A DNA stretch of 64,000 bases from an uncultured Sphingomonadales bacterium (GCA_903832325.1 CAILBC010000027.1:372001-436000), one strand, 5' to 3'; numbered from the stretch's first letter, positions 41,012 to 50,554 are shown. Program-made: numbers and translations. The notes: generated by a model not told the origin, from the letters alone.

Positions 41012-42594
41012 ACCGCCCTCCCGCAGACTTTGTCGTAATCTAGCCCCATATCGTCCATCATCTGGATCGCGGTGGCGCGGCCTGCGCCAAATACACCGCC
41101 ACCCGGGTGCATGAACGGCCCGGTGAGGTATAGCCCCTCCACGCCCGGGACGCGGAAGCTGCCGAGATCGGCAGTAGGGCGGTGGCCTGCGGACTGGTAG
41201 AAGAACGGCGCGCAGCCGTGCGCGTCGCCTTCAACCATGCTGTTGGGGCTGCCGCGCTCGTGATCGAGCGGCGAGCAGACCTTGCGGCCAAGGATATTGT
41301 CGTCGCCCAGATTGACGAAGAACTTGCGGTATTGCGCGAGTGCGCGGTCGGCATGCTCTTCCTTGGCAGCGTCCCAGCTTGCCGGGCCGTGCGGATAGAG
41401 GTGGTAGGGGGCGAAGTTCACGCCGTAGAACACCCCGGCGCCTTCGGGCGCGCGAGTGGGATCGAAGATCGTGTTGTCGCCGCCCGCAATCAGGCGGTGG
41501 GAGACTTCGCCGCGGCGAAGCTTGTCGTACTCAAGGCACATGTCGCGCACGGTGTAGAAGTCCATCAGCTCGGTCATCATCGCGTTGCAATCGTTGCCGA
41601 CCTTGAGCTGGAGCCGCTCCTTCAGCGCCAAATGCGTGAGGTTGATCGAGAAGGTGGACTGCGTGACGCGTTCGGCCCGCGCCAGCACGGGCTCAGGCGT
41701 TTCGCCAACAAACTGGCGCAGCTTGTGCGGGTGGATCTGCCCGATCACGCCGCCGTGCGCCATGATCTGCTCGCCGTCCTCCAGTTCCAGCCCGGTCGCC
41801 TTGCCGGAGGAAACCAGCACGCGTTTCACGGGCGCATTGACGCGCACTTCGCCATCGAAATGTTCGATCGCGCGCACGAGCGCGTGGCTCAATTGGCCCG
41901 ATCCGCCTTTGGGCATCGAACACCCGAACGTGTGGACGATACCCGGCATCACGAACGCGCCCATGCCGGTGCCGAGTTCATCGGGCATCTGCAGGTTCTC
42001 GGTCACCATGCGCACGATGTGGATCTTGAGCAGGTCGCTGTCGAAATAGGCATCGACGATATCAAGCGCGGTGCGCTGCATCAGGTCGAGCAGGAAGCGC
42101 CCTTCTTCTGATTGGTCCATCATCGCCACGAACGCGCCAAGCGGGAAGGGCGGGCTGTACATCCCGCTCATCAGCATCGGCAGTGCGGTCTGGCTCATCT
42201 TCACGAACTTGCGATAGGCTTCGGCGTCCTTTTCCGAGGTTACGCGCGCGAGTTCCTCGCAGGTCCGGTCAAGATCCTTGTAGCTGCGGATGACGGTGCC
42301 ATCATCCCAGATGCTGACATGAACGAGATCGGGGTAGATATATTCGAGCCCGAATTTGGAGAGCAGCCCCAGCTCGTCATCGCGCAGCAGCGGGTTGCCC
42401 TGGATCATGATGTGCACGTTCGAATGTTCGTCGTGCCAGAAGCCCGGGCGGATCAGCTCGCGCGTGGATACACCGCCGCCGTAAAAAGGCTTGGCTTCGA
42501 GCACGAGGACCTTCTTGCCGGCCTTGGCCATATAGGCGGCGGCGGTGAGGCCATTGTGGCCCGCGCCCATCACCACGATGTCGTATTGGCTCAT
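41008..42594 (-). CDS. Phytoene dehydrogenase-like FAD-dependent oxidoreductase
   Basis: 528 residues. FAD Rossmann motif DIVVMGAGHNGLTAAAYMAKAG in the first 25 residues, YGGGVSTRE, and near the end PGVEGLYLTGPFMHPGGGVFGAGRATA, the CrtI/amine-oxidase fold signature. Length suits CrtI-like desaturases. In a catabolic cluster it probably dehydrogenates a polycyclic or polyunsaturated substrate rather than making carotenoids, since no crtB or crtE is nearby. Coupled to the small ORF and two bases from the SDR stop. Confidence 0.85.
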   Translation of the reverse strand: MSQYDIVVMGAGHNGLTAAAYMAKAGKKVLVLEAKPFYGGGVSTRELIRPGFWHDEHSNVHIMIQGNPLLRDDELGLLSKFGLEYIYPDLVHVSIWDDGTVIRSYKDLDRTCEELARVTSEKDAEAYRKFVKMSQTALPMLMSGMYSPPFPLGAFVAMMDQSEEGRFLLDLMQRTALDIVDAYFDSDLLKIHIVRMVTENLQMPDELGTGMGAFVMPGIVHTFGCSMPKGGSGQLSHALVRAIEHFDGEVRVNAPVKRVLVSSGKATGLELEDGEQIMAHGGVIGQIHPHKLRQFVGETPEPVLARAERVTQSTFSINLTHLALKERLQLKVGNDCNAMMTELMDFYTVRDMCLEYDKLRRGEVSHRLIAGGDNTIFDPTRAPEGAGVFYGVNFAPYHLYPHGPASWDAAKEEHADRALAQYRKFFVNLGDDNILGRKVCSPLDHERGSPNSMVEGDAHGCAPFFYQSAGHRPTADLGSFRVPGVEGLYLTGPFMHPGGGVFGAGRATAIQMMDDMGLDYDKVCGRAV

Positions 42595-42596
42595 GC

Positions 42597-43406
42597 TCAG
42601 TGTTCCTGCGAAAAGAAGGTGCGGAAGCCCGATAGGCCCGGCACGTGGCTTGCTCCGCCGCCATCGCAGACAAGGACTTGTCCTGTGATGTTGCGCGCAG
42701 CGTCAGAGGCGAGGAAGGCGGCAGCCTCGGCGATGTCTTCGGGATCGCCTAATTGGTCGCGCAAGGTTTCGTCTTCCACCACCTGCCGCAGCGCGGGCGG
42801 AAAGGCTTCGCGCAGGGCAGGGGTCATGGTCATGCCGGGGGCGAGCGCGTTGCAACGCACGCCCGCCTTGCCATGGCTGGCCGCGATGGCGCGGCTGAGC
42901 TGGATGATGGCGGCCTTGGAACTGCTGTAAGCGGCCTGGATCACGTGGCCCTGCAGCGCAAGATTGCTCACGGTGTTGACGATATTGCCGCGCGTGGCCC
43001 TGAGGTACGGCAGGGCAGCGCGGCAGGCGATCATCGTGCCGCGTACGTTGACCGCAAAAGTGCGGTCCCACAGCGCGGTGTCCATGCGCTCGATATCGCC
43101 GTCGGCCTGCGCGATATCGGGCCCAAGCAACGCGGCATTGTTGTGCAGTACATCGAGCCGCCCGAAATGCTGCACGGTCTTGGCGATCATCGCCTCGGTC
43201 GAAGTTTCGCTTTCCAGATCGAGCGCGATGGCCAGCGCGCCGGGCAGCTCTGAAGCCAGCACTTGGGCGCGATCAAACGCGATATCGGCGATGGCAACGC
43301 GCCCGCCGCGTGCGGTTATCAGCCGCGCGGTTGCTGCACCGATCCCGCCTGCGCCGCCGGTGATGATCGCCACTTTGCCATCGAAGCGGGTTGCATCGCC
43401 TGCCAT
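42597..43406 (-). CDS. SDR-family oxidoreductase
   Basis: 269 residues from ATG 43406 with GGGAGAC nine bases upstream. TGGAGGIGAATARL cofactor motif, DVLHNNAAL, Ser in NTVSN, and Tyr-x3-Lys as YSSSKAA; ARNITGQVLVCDGGG at the end. All catalytic residues are present. Head of the minus-strand SDR/CrtI-like/small-protein operon; divergent from the HxlR regulator, which likely controls it. Confidence 0.85.
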   Translation of the reverse strand: MAGDATRFDGKVAIITGGAGGIGAATARLITARGGRVAIADIAFDRAQVLASELPGALAIALDLESETSTEAMIAKTVQHFGRLDVLHNNAALLGPDIAQADGDIERMDTALWDRTFAVNVRGTMIACRAALPYLRATRGNIVNTVSNLALQGHVIQAAYSSSKAAIIQLSRAIAASHGKAGVRCNALAPGMTMTPALREAFPPALRQVVEDETLRDQLGDPEDIAEAAAFLASDAARNITGQVLVCDGGGASHVPGLSGFRTFFSQEH

Positions 43407-43490
43407 CTGGAAAGTCTCCCACCACGGCGCTTGATCGCGCCTCGCGGCTTGGCTTAGACCGGCGGGTGAAAAGCGGAAGACGGCACTTTT

Positions 43491-43976
43491 TTGTGCCCGG
43501 CTCTGCAGCATCAGGGGCACCCCGGCATTACGCGCACGCTCGATCTTTCCGGCATCGATCCCGCCTTCCACGCCTCGGTTACATCGCTTGCCGAGCAGAT
43601 GGATGAACACGGCGTCCGGCGCGATGAGCCGGTACGCATGATCTTCGGCCTCTTGGGCGATCGCTGGACCACGCTCATCCTGCTGGTGCTCGGCATGGGG
43701 ACTTGGCGCCACGCCGAGTTGCGCCGCGTGCTGGGGCGATTAGGCGCGGAAGAGAAGATCTCGCAGCGCGTTCTGACGCTGAAGCTTCGCACGCTGGAGC
43801 GCGAGGGGCTGGTCATGCGTCGTGTGGTGGACAGCGTTCCGCCCAAGGTCAGCTACGCGCTAACCCCGCTGGGGGCGGACCTGCGGCAGGAGGCAGAGCG
43901 GCTGATCGGCTGGGTGAACAGCCGTGCCGTAGCAATCCGCGCGGCGCGCGAGGCTTTCGATCGCTCCGAAGACTAG
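43491..43976 (+). CDS. HxlR-family transcriptional regulator
   Basis: 161 residues if the TTG at 43491 is the start. An ATG at 43599 gives a 125-residue protein of standard HxlR size, but the upstream part (DLSGIDPAFHASVTSLAEQMDEH) looks genuinely coding, so the longer form is kept. Winged helix: PVRMIFGLLGDRWTTLILLVLG, AELRRVLGRL, ISQRVLTLKLRTLEREGLVMRRV, PPKVSYALTPLG. No Cys sensor is apparent in the core. Likely responds to the pathway compound. Its end overlaps the LysR gene by four bases. Confidence 0.8.
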   Translation: MCPALQHQGHPGITRTLDLSGIDPAFHASVTSLAEQMDEHGVRRDEPVRMIFGLLGDRWTTLILLVLGMGTWRHAELRRVLGRLGAEEKISQRVLTLKLRTLEREGLVMRRVVDSVPPKVSYALTPLGADLRQEAERLIGWVNSRAVAIRAAREAFDRSED

Positions 43977-44953
43977 TGTTCAGAGCGGCGGGCGCTGCTC
44001 AGTTCCACCACGGTTCTGGCGGACTGCGCCTGCAGTCGCTCGTTCGATTCGGCTGCGACCAAGGCGATCCTTTCGATCACCCAGCGCAGTCCCGCGTCGT
44101 TGTTGCTGGCGATGTGCCATTGCACGGCCTCGCGGATAGGGGGCACGAAGAACGGCAGCTCGCGCACGGCCAGCGGGCCGAAGCTGGCGAAGTGGCGAGC
44201 AAGGCGCCGGTGCACGGTCGCAATACGGTTCGTGCCGAATACCAGGCCAGGAACCGACATGAACGAAGGCGCGATAACCTCGACTTGCCGCTGCTGTTTC
44301 ATCCGTCGCATGAAGCTGTCTTCGAAGGCGGGGACCCGGGTCTTGCCGAACCTGCAAGTGACATGGCCCAGGCTGAAATAGAGATCGCGGGTCATAGGCT
44401 CGTGCATCGCCGGGTTCTGCGCCCAGCCGATAACGACGTGATCATCCTCGAACAAAATGCGTGAGGGATGATCAGGTCCGAGACTGGTATCGATTGTCAG
44501 CAGCAGATCGATCATATTGCGATCAAGCGCCTCTGTGGGCTGATCGAGCATCGGCTGAATCTCGAAGCGCATCCCCGGTGCGGAAATCCGCATGTCGCGA
44601 AGGACCTCGGCCAGGAGCACCTCGGTGGCATAGTCCGAGGCCATGATGCGAATTTGCCGGTCTGATGTCAGCGGATCGAATTCAGGAGCGACCGCGATCG
44701 TTTTGCTGATCTGATCAAGCACCGCGCGCACCGGATCGATCAGTTCCTCGGCGCGAGCCGTGAGTACCATGTTGCGCCCGCGCACGACCATAAGCTCGTC
44801 GCCGAAATATTCGCGCAGCCGACCCAGTGCGCTCGATGTGGCGGATTGCGAGAGGCACAGCCGCTCCGCCGCGAGGCTTACGCTTCGTTCGGTGAGCAGC
44901 GCATCGAGCGCAACGAGCAAATTGAGATCGAGCCTCTGGAACCGCATTGCCAT
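43973..44953 (-). CDS. LysR-family transcriptional regulator
   Basis: 326 residues. N-terminal winged helix LNLLVALDALLTERSVSLAAERLCLSQSATSSALGRLREYFGDEL (split in 20s) with the standard LysR spacing, and a C-terminal co-inducer domain (PPIREAVQWHIASNNDAGLRW). Most like the NodD/PcpR/LinR group that activates aromatic and pesticide degradation genes in sphingomonads. Ends four bases inside the convergent HxlR gene and follows the epimerase gene by 27 bases on the same strand. Confidence 0.85.
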   Translation of the reverse strand: MAMRFQRLDLNLLVALDALLTERSVSLAAERLCLSQSATSSALGRLREYFGDELMVVRGRNMVLTARAEELIDPVRAVLDQISKTIAVAPEFDPLTSDRQIRIMASDYATEVLLAEVLRDMRISAPGMRFEIQPMLDQPTEALDRNMIDLLLTIDTSLGPDHPSRILFEDDHVVIGWAQNPAMHEPMTRDLYFSLGHVTCRFGKTRVPAFEDSFMRRMKQQRQVEVIAPSFMSVPGLVFGTNRIATVHRRLARHFASFGPLAVRELPFFVPPIREAVQWHIASNNDAGLRWVIERIALVAAESNERLQAQSARTVVELSSARRSEH

Positions 44954-44980
44954 CTCCCGCGCGCTCCTTCTCGGCCGCGA

Positions 44981-45898
44981 TCAGATCGCAGCGAGAGCGC
45001 TGGTGACGAGACTAGCAAGATCGCCATCATGTGCAAAACCCGCGTGAAGGGCAGCTGGAGTTTTCAGCGGTGGCTGCGTGCCAAAGGCGGCTTCAAGCGC
45101 GGCATCGGGATTGTAGGTCACCAGATTGGCTGAAACGGAGCACTGCCGTGCGATTTCGATCGCGAGATCCCCCATCGTGATGCGCAGCGCTGGCAGGGTG
45201 ACTGCGCGGGTTGGGGGCAGAAGCGCAGCGTCAAGCGACAGCGCATGAACAAAGTTGGCCGCACCGCGTGTGACCGATTGTGCCCAGATGGTCGCTTCGG
45301 CGGACACCGGACAGACAAACGATTGGCCGGCCCTTAAGGCATGGAACAGATTGCTCATGAACGCTGACTTCATGCCCGAAGGCCCCTTGGGCCGCGCAAG
45401 AATGCCGGGGAGGCGAACCGTTACCCCATCGATCAAGCCGCGATTGGAGAACATCGCGACCGCGTGCTCCATCATCGCCTTGTGTCCGCCGTAGATCATT
45501 TTCGGCGAAAGCGGCGTGGTGTCATCAACATGCGCTGGCAGGGGATCGCCAAGTACCGCGATCGAACTGGCATAAACGACGCGCGGGCGCTGGCCTGCAG
45601 CCGCCGCTTCCAGCAGAAGATCGTACATCGCGTCCACATTGATGCGACGCGACGCAGCTGGATCCGCTTCCGCCGCACCGCCCGGCACGGTGGCAAGATG
45701 GATCAGTGCTTCACACCCGTACGCCAGAGCGGCTGCCCGGACTGCGGGATCTGCCAGATCTCCAGCGATGGCGTGCACGCCATCGGGAATGCCGCCTGTT
45801 ACCGTATCGATCCCTACAACGTAGTGACCGGCGCCAAGCAATTGCCCGACAAGGGCACGCCCGATAAATCCGCCGGCGCCGGTCACCACGATGGTCAT
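44981..45898 (-). CDS. NAD-dependent epimerase/dehydratase-like extended SDR (DenD-like)
   Basis: 305 residues. TGAGGFIGRALVGQL at residues 6-20, ALIHLATVPGGAAEADPAAS, VVYASSIAVLGDP, and Tyr-x3-Lys as YGGHKAMME. It resembles D-erythronate dehydrogenase-type extended SDRs more than sugar epimerases, but the call is not decisive. Start ATG 45898. Only 13 bases follow the TonB receptor stop, so the receptor and this enzyme share a transcript, followed by the LysR gene. Confidence 0.75.
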   Translation of the reverse strand: MTIVVTGAGGFIGRALVGQLLGAGHYVVGIDTVTGGIPDGVHAIAGDLADPAVRAAALAYGCEALIHLATVPGGAAEADPAASRRINVDAMYDLLLEAAAAGQRPRVVYASSIAVLGDPLPAHVDDTTPLSPKMIYGGHKAMMEHAVAMFSNRGLIDGVTVRLPGILARPKGPSGMKSAFMSNLFHALRAGQSFVCPVSAEATIWAQSVTRGAANFVHALSLDAALLPPTRAVTLPALRITMGDLAIEIARQCSVSANLVTYNPDAALEAAFGTQPPLKTPAALHAGFAHDGDLASLVTSALAAI

Positions 45899-45911
45899 CG
45901 TTGTCTGCCCG

Positions 45912-48365
45912 TCAGAACGTTGCGGAGAGGCGCAGACCATAGGTCTGCGGCGCGCTGTAGTGGCCGACGGCCATGCCCAGCGGCGAGGCCTGCGGCGCAA
46001 GGTTGCGGCGCTTGTTCTCGATGTTGCGGATATAGCCGGTGAGCGCCCAACCGCCATCGGGTGCGCGAACCGTGAGTGCCGCGTCGGTGGTCCAGTAGGC
46101 TGGGATCCGCTCAAAATCGAGGTATTCGAACGCGCCCCACTGGGTATCGCGCCAGGCGGTGTTCACGTTGGCTACCAGTTCCAGCGTGCTTCCCAGCGGC
46201 ACAACTTGCTCGGCGCCGAGGTTTACCGTCCACTTGGGGCTGAACAGCAGCGGATTGCCCGAGCAATTGAAGTCCTTGACCGGCGCGCCGCCTGCCGTTC
46301 CTCCGGTGAAGGTGAACGGGCAGCCGAAGTTGTCACGCGGCGGGGCGGTGAAGAGGTGCAGATCGTTGTACTTGGCATCAAGGTATTGCACCTTGCCGGT
46401 GAGCGTGGTGCCAGAGAAGGGCTTTGCCACGACATCGATATCCGCGCCCTTGATCGTCGAGCGCCCGGCGTTTTCGTTCGAGCTGATCAGAGTGCCGCTG
46501 GTATCGACGGTGAAGTAGGTGATCTGCTGATCGCGGTACTTCCACCAGAACGCTTCAAGATTAACCTGCAAGCGGTTGTTGAGGAACCGGTTTTTGGAGC
46601 CAATGGTGTAGGCGGTGATGAACTCGGGCTTGTAGACGGTCTTGCTCTCGGTCAACTGCAAGCCGCCAGCGCGGTATCCGGATTCCGCGGTTGCGTAGAG
46701 CAAGCTGGTCGGCGTCACATCGAACTCGGCCGAAGCCTTCCAGGTGACGCGCGAGAAAGACTTGGTATCGGCCACCGGATTGTAGGTCTTCAGGATCGCG
46801 CCAACGCCGTTCACCAGCGGGAACACCTGATAGCCGGGCTGATCGCTGCTGGTCGGGGCGATCCAGCCATTTGATTTCAGCCAGCCGATCGTGTCGCCAG
46901 TGTTCAGGAAGTTCGGGTAGTACGGCATGTTGCCCGGTGTGGCGCAGCCTGCGCCGAACGATGCGGGCGGGGTGATCAGGAACGGGGGCGGGCCGCCGCA
47001 GAATGTGATGAAGTTGTTGATCAACCCGTTGAGCGACTTCTTGTCGCGCGTATAGCGCGCGCCGCCCACCAGCCGGATGCGGTCGCCAAGATGCGCGGTC
47101 AGTTGGCCGAACGCGGCGTAGCTGTTGGTCTTGTGATCATAGGCCTGGATCGGAAGGACGAACTCCTGATTGTACTGGTTGTTGGCCTTGATCTTTTCGT
47201 TGAAATAAAAGCCGCCAACCACGTAATCGATCACACCGACGTTGCCCGCCAGTCGCGCCTCGAGGCTGGTTTGGTTGACCTTCTCGTTGGTGTTGGCGGT
47301 GTTGAAAGCCGGGCCGTAGAAGAATGTGTGATCGGTGCTCTCTCGGTAGGCCGGGATCACCGTCAACGTGCCGATGCCAGTTTTCCATGTAAGTTCAGCG
47401 TTCACGCCCCAGTAGGTCGTGTCCAGTTTCTGTTCGCGGTTCATCGCGCTGAGGAAGCCGAACGCAGGCGCCGCGAGGTTGTGCTGGCGAAAGGCGTTGC
47501 CGGCCGCGCTGTTGAAGCCTTCGCTGACATCGAGCCCTGAGGGAAAGAACGTGTAGGTCGCGCCCGGAATGAAGCCGCCGATGTAGTTGCCGCCAACACC
47601 AAGGCCGCCAAGCTTGGTATAGTCCGCGCCAATGCGCAGCGACAGATCGCTTGAAGGTTCGATCAGGAATTGGGCGCGCACCGAATCCCGCTTGAGGTCA
47701 TCGGTGCCGTCCTTGTTGTAGCCATCGCGGGAGGAATGGGCCGCCGCGATGCGCAGCGCGCTGGTGGCGCCGGTCGCGAGGTTGACGTGGGCATCGACAT
47801 CAACCGCATTGTAGTTGCCGTAGCCAAGGTTGAACCCCATGCCGTTCTTGCCGATTTCAGGTCTGGCCGGGATGATATTGACCGCGCCTCCGGTAGCATT
47901 GCGGCCATAGAGAATACCTTGCGGCCCCTTCAGCACTTCGACGCGGGCGAGATCGTAGAACGCCGCGCCAAACACTCCGCCGCCGCGGCCAAGCACCACG
48001 CCGTCGTAGCTCGGCGTCACTGCCGGATCATTGTAGCTGCTGGTAGTGATGTTGCCGACGCCGCGAATGAAGATTGAGGCAATGCTGCCGCCGTTGGCCG
48101 GAACGGACAGGGCAGGGACCGCCTTGGTGATATCGGATGCGCTGCCGATGCCGCGCTGAAGAAGATCGTCGCCCTTCACCGCGTCGATGGCGATTGCGGC
48201 CTTTTGCGCTGATTCCACGCGGCGCTGCGCAGTCACGATGATTTCGGAGATGCCGGCTTCTGGTGTAGCGGCGCCATCGGCTGAAGCCGTAGCGTCCTCG
48301 GCAAACGCCGGTGCTGCCATCCAGAGGGTGGTTATGGCCGTGGTGACCAGAAGTGCCTTGCGCAT
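45912..48365 (-). CDS. TonB-dependent receptor, catabolic-substrate type
   Basis: 817 residues from ATG 48365 with a strong GGAGGA site five bases upstream. Signal peptide of about 22 residues (KALLVTTAITTLWMAAPAFA). TonB box EIIVTAQRRVE, plug domain with VKGDDLLQRGIGSASDITK and VEVLKGPQGILYGRNATGG, and a C-terminal strand ending YGLRLSATF. Outer-membrane import of a hydrophobic or aromatic compound is likely. The 162-bp divergent region to the FAD monooxygenase (48366-48527) should hold both promoters. Confidence 0.92.
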   Translation of the reverse strand: MRKALLVTTAITTLWMAAPAFAEDATASADGAATPEAGISEIIVTAQRRVESAQKAAIAIDAVKGDDLLQRGIGSASDITKAVPALSVPANGGSIASIFIRGVGNITTSSYNDPAVTPSYDGVVLGRGGGVFGAAFYDLARVEVLKGPQGILYGRNATGGAVNIIPARPEIGKNGMGFNLGYGNYNAVDVDAHVNLATGATSALRIAAAHSSRDGYNKDGTDDLKRDSVRAQFLIEPSSDLSLRIGADYTKLGGLGVGGNYIGGFIPGATYTFFPSGLDVSEGFNSAAGNAFRQHNLAAPAFGFLSAMNREQKLDTTYWGVNAELTWKTGIGTLTVIPAYRESTDHTFFYGPAFNTANTNEKVNQTSLEARLAGNVGVIDYVVGGFYFNEKIKANNQYNQEFVLPIQAYDHKTNSYAAFGQLTAHLGDRIRLVGGARYTRDKKSLNGLINNFITFCGGPPPFLITPPASFGAGCATPGNMPYYPNFLNTGDTIGWLKSNGWIAPTSSDQPGYQVFPLVNGVGAILKTYNPVADTKSFSRVTWKASAEFDVTPTSLLYATAESGYRAGGLQLTESKTVYKPEFITAYTIGSKNRFLNNRLQVNLEAFWWKYRDQQITYFTVDTSGTLISSNENAGRSTIKGADIDVVAKPFSGTTLTGKVQYLDAKYNDLHLFTAPPRDNFGCPFTFTGGTAGGAPVKDFNCSGNPLLFSPKWTVNLGAEQVVPLGSTLELVANVNTAWRDTQWGAFEYLDFERIPAYWTTDAALTVRAPDGGWALTGYIRNIENKRRNLAPQASPLGMAVGHYSAPQTYGLRLSATF

Positions 48366-48527
48366 CGAAATCCTCCCCAAATGGTTTGCGCTTCAGCCCA
48401 TTGCTTCGGGCTTTGATGGGGCCGGTCGATACTCCACGCGAGCCAAAGCGTCCCTCCGATTGTATCGATAGCGTTGCATCCACGGTTCGGATTTGCCTCG
48501 GCCACAGTGTCTGCGCAGGAAAGCAGT

Positions 48528-49667
48528 ATGAGCATGCAAAGCATCAGCAATATCGCCCGGGCACTGGTCGTTGGCGGCGGCATCGCCGGAATGGCGAGCG
48601 CGATCAGCCTCGCGGAGCGCGGCGTTGCAGTCGATCTCATTGATCTCGATCCGGAATGGAGGGTTTACGGCGCAGGGATCACGATCACCGGCCCTACCTT
48701 GCGCGCCTATCACCGGCTCGGGCTGATCGATGCGATCAAGCAGCAGGGCGCGATAACCAACAAGACCCGCCTGTTCCGCTTCGATGGCACGCATCTCCAC
48801 GATTTGGAGGAACCCGTGATCGAGGAAGGCCTGCCTGCCACCGGCGGGATCATGCGGCCCATCCTGCACCGCATCATGCAGGCGCGGGTGCGCGAGCTCG
48901 ATATTCCCGTGCGCCTTGGTCTGACAGTGGATTGGATGGAGAACACCGCGACGGGAACTGACGTCACTTTCTCCGACGGCACGCGCGATCACTACGATCT
49001 CGTCGTCGGTGCAGACAGCGTATCGTCGCGCGTGCGGGAACTGGCGTTCCCTCATATGGCACCGGCGCGGCCGACCGGGCAGGGCTGTTGGCGCATTTCG
49101 ATCGCCAGGCCGCCGGGCTTCAATGCCGCGGAGTTTTTCCTTGGCCACGCCAATCCATGCGGGATCACTGCTTGCGCCGCCGACAAGGTTTATATGTGGC
49201 TGCTCACGCCGCACGTTGAGCGTGAGAGCTTCATGGATGAAGAAGAGCTCTTCACCACGCTGCACGCGCTGCTGGCGGACTTCGGCGGGCATGCCGGCTG
49301 GATCCGTGACACCATGACGCGCGAGGACTGGATCAACTACCGCCCGCTGGCCGCTGCCCTGCAGCCCGCTCCGTGGTCAAAAGGACGCATTGTTCTGGTA
49401 GGCGATGCAGTTCATGCCACAACGCCGCATCTGGCCTCAGGGGCCGGGATGGCCGTGGAAAGTGGGATCGCGCTGGCAGAGGAATTGGCGAGGGCAGAGA
49501 CGGTCGAAGGTGGCCTCGACGCCTATGAGGCACGCCGGTTCGAGCGCTGCCGCGATGTCATCGAAACCAGTGTGCGCATGGGCCAGCTCCAGCTTGATCA
49601 AGGGCCGCCTGAAGAGTTCGCCCGGCTGCTGCAAGGCGCCCTTGCGCGGCTTAACGAACCCTTCTGA
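48528..49667 (+). CDS. FAD-dependent aromatic monooxygenase (PHBH/salicylate hydroxylase-like)
   Basis: 379 residues. GxGxxG motif VVGGGIAGMASAISLAERGVAV in residues 14-35, DG/NADPH-region YDLVVGADSVSSRVRELAF, and GD motif RIVLVGDAVHATTPHLASGA. AGGAAA lies six bases before ATG 48528. Such enzymes hydroxylate phenolic acids or open the route to ring cleavage. Divergent from the TonB receptor, thus probably co-induced with it. Confidence 0.88.
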   Translation: MSMQSISNIARALVVGGGIAGMASAISLAERGVAVDLIDLDPEWRVYGAGITITGPTLRAYHRLGLIDAIKQQGAITNKTRLFRFDGTHLHDLEEPVIEEGLPATGGIMRPILHRIMQARVRELDIPVRLGLTVDWMENTATGTDVTFSDGTRDHYDLVVGADSVSSRVRELAFPHMAPARPTGQGCWRISIARPPGFNAAEFFLGHANPCGITACAADKVYMWLLTPHVERESFMDEEELFTTLHALLADFGGHAGWIRDTMTREDWINYRPLAAALQPAPWSKGRIVLVGDAVHATTPHLASGAGMAVESGIALAEELARAETVEGGLDAYEARRFERCRDVIETSVRMGQLQLDQGPPEEFARLLQGALARLNEPF

Positions 49668-49774
49668 TCAGGCACCAAGCCGGCCTGTGCAGGCCGAGCA
49701 AGCTTGGATGCGCCACGCTCGTCGCTTGTTGGGGCAGGCGCGGTGTCATTAAACGAGCGGCGCTTGGCCTTCGG

Positions 49775-50554
49775 TTAGTTTTCGAGAATAGCCACTGCGC
49801 GGGTCCAGCCGGCTGACGCCCCTTTGATCTTGTGCGGGAAGCAACTGACGAGGAAGCCGTCAGCTGGAAGCGCTTCGAGATTGTGGAGCTTTTCGAGGTG
49901 GCAGTAGCCGATATCGCGCCCTGCCTTGTGGCCTTCCCAGATCAGCGAGGTGTCGCCTGTTTCGGCGACCTTGCGTGCGGTGTGGACGAAGGGTGCGTCC
50001 CAGCTCCAGGCATCGGTGCCTGTGACGCGGACGCCTCTTGATGTGAGGTAAATAGTCGCCTCGTAGCCCATGCCGCAGCCACGGCTCACGTAGTCCGGAT
50101 CCCCCAGTGCCTTGCCCGCCGCAGTGTTGACCAGCACGATTTCGAGCGGCTTGAGCTCATGGCCGATGCGCGCCAACTCTGCCTCTACTTCGGCTGCTGT
50201 GACGACATGGCCATCGGGCAGATGCCGGAAATCGAGCTTCACGCCGGGCTGGAAGCACCATTCGAGGGGTATTTCGTCGATCGTGAGCGAGGGCGCGCCA
50301 CCATCCTGGGTCGGGTGAAAGTGCCAAGGCGCATCAAGGTGCGTGCCGCTGTGCGTGGTGAGCCGCACCCATTCAGCCGCCGCGAAGCCCGCACCGTCGG
50401 GGGTTTGCTCTGCCGTCACACCCGGGAAAAAATGCTCCAATTCAGGCATTGTCTCGCCGTGCTTCTGATAAGTGATCTCAGGGCGCAGGAACGGGGGATC
50501 GCTGACCACATCGTTGCAAAGCATGATGGAAAGATCGATGAATTGGCGGCTCAT
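49775..50554 (-). CDS. Cyclase-family (kynurenine formamidase-like) metal hydrolase
   Basis: 259 residues. Signature H-x-G-T-H-x-D-x-P-x-H at 68-78 (HSGTHLDAPWH), the zinc-ligand motif of the cyclase family. EYIP-like motif and SCFPHKIKGASAGWTRAVAI at the C terminus are typical. In catabolic clusters these hydrolyse lactones, formamides or ring amides, though a few are isomerases. It is convergent with the FAD monooxygenase (107-bp gap with a weak CGGCCT/AGGCCG hairpin at 49681-49696). Confidence 0.85.
   Translation of the reverse strand: MSRQFIDLSIMLCNDVVSDPPFLRPEITYQKHGETMPELEHFFPGVTAEQTPDGAGFAAAEWVRLTTHSGTHLDAPWHFHPTQDGGAPSLTIDEIPLEWCFQPGVKLDFRHLPDGHVVTAAEVEAELARIGHELKPLEIVLVNTAAGKALGDPDYVSRGCGMGYEATIYLTSRGVRVTGTDAWSWDAPFVHTARKVAETGDTSLIWEGHKAGRDIGYCHLEKLHNLEALPADGFLVSCFPHKIKGASAGWTRAVAILEN

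Noticed and set aside
41008..42594. Carotenoid biosynthesis assignment (crtI)
   Set aside because: No crtB, crtE or crtY genes are near and the neighbours are degradation genes; the CrtI fold is shared by many other oxidoreductases.
49681..49696. Strong terminator between the FAD monooxygenase and cyclase genes
   Set aside because: The stem is only six pairs with no T-run on either strand, so I did not list it as a terminator.
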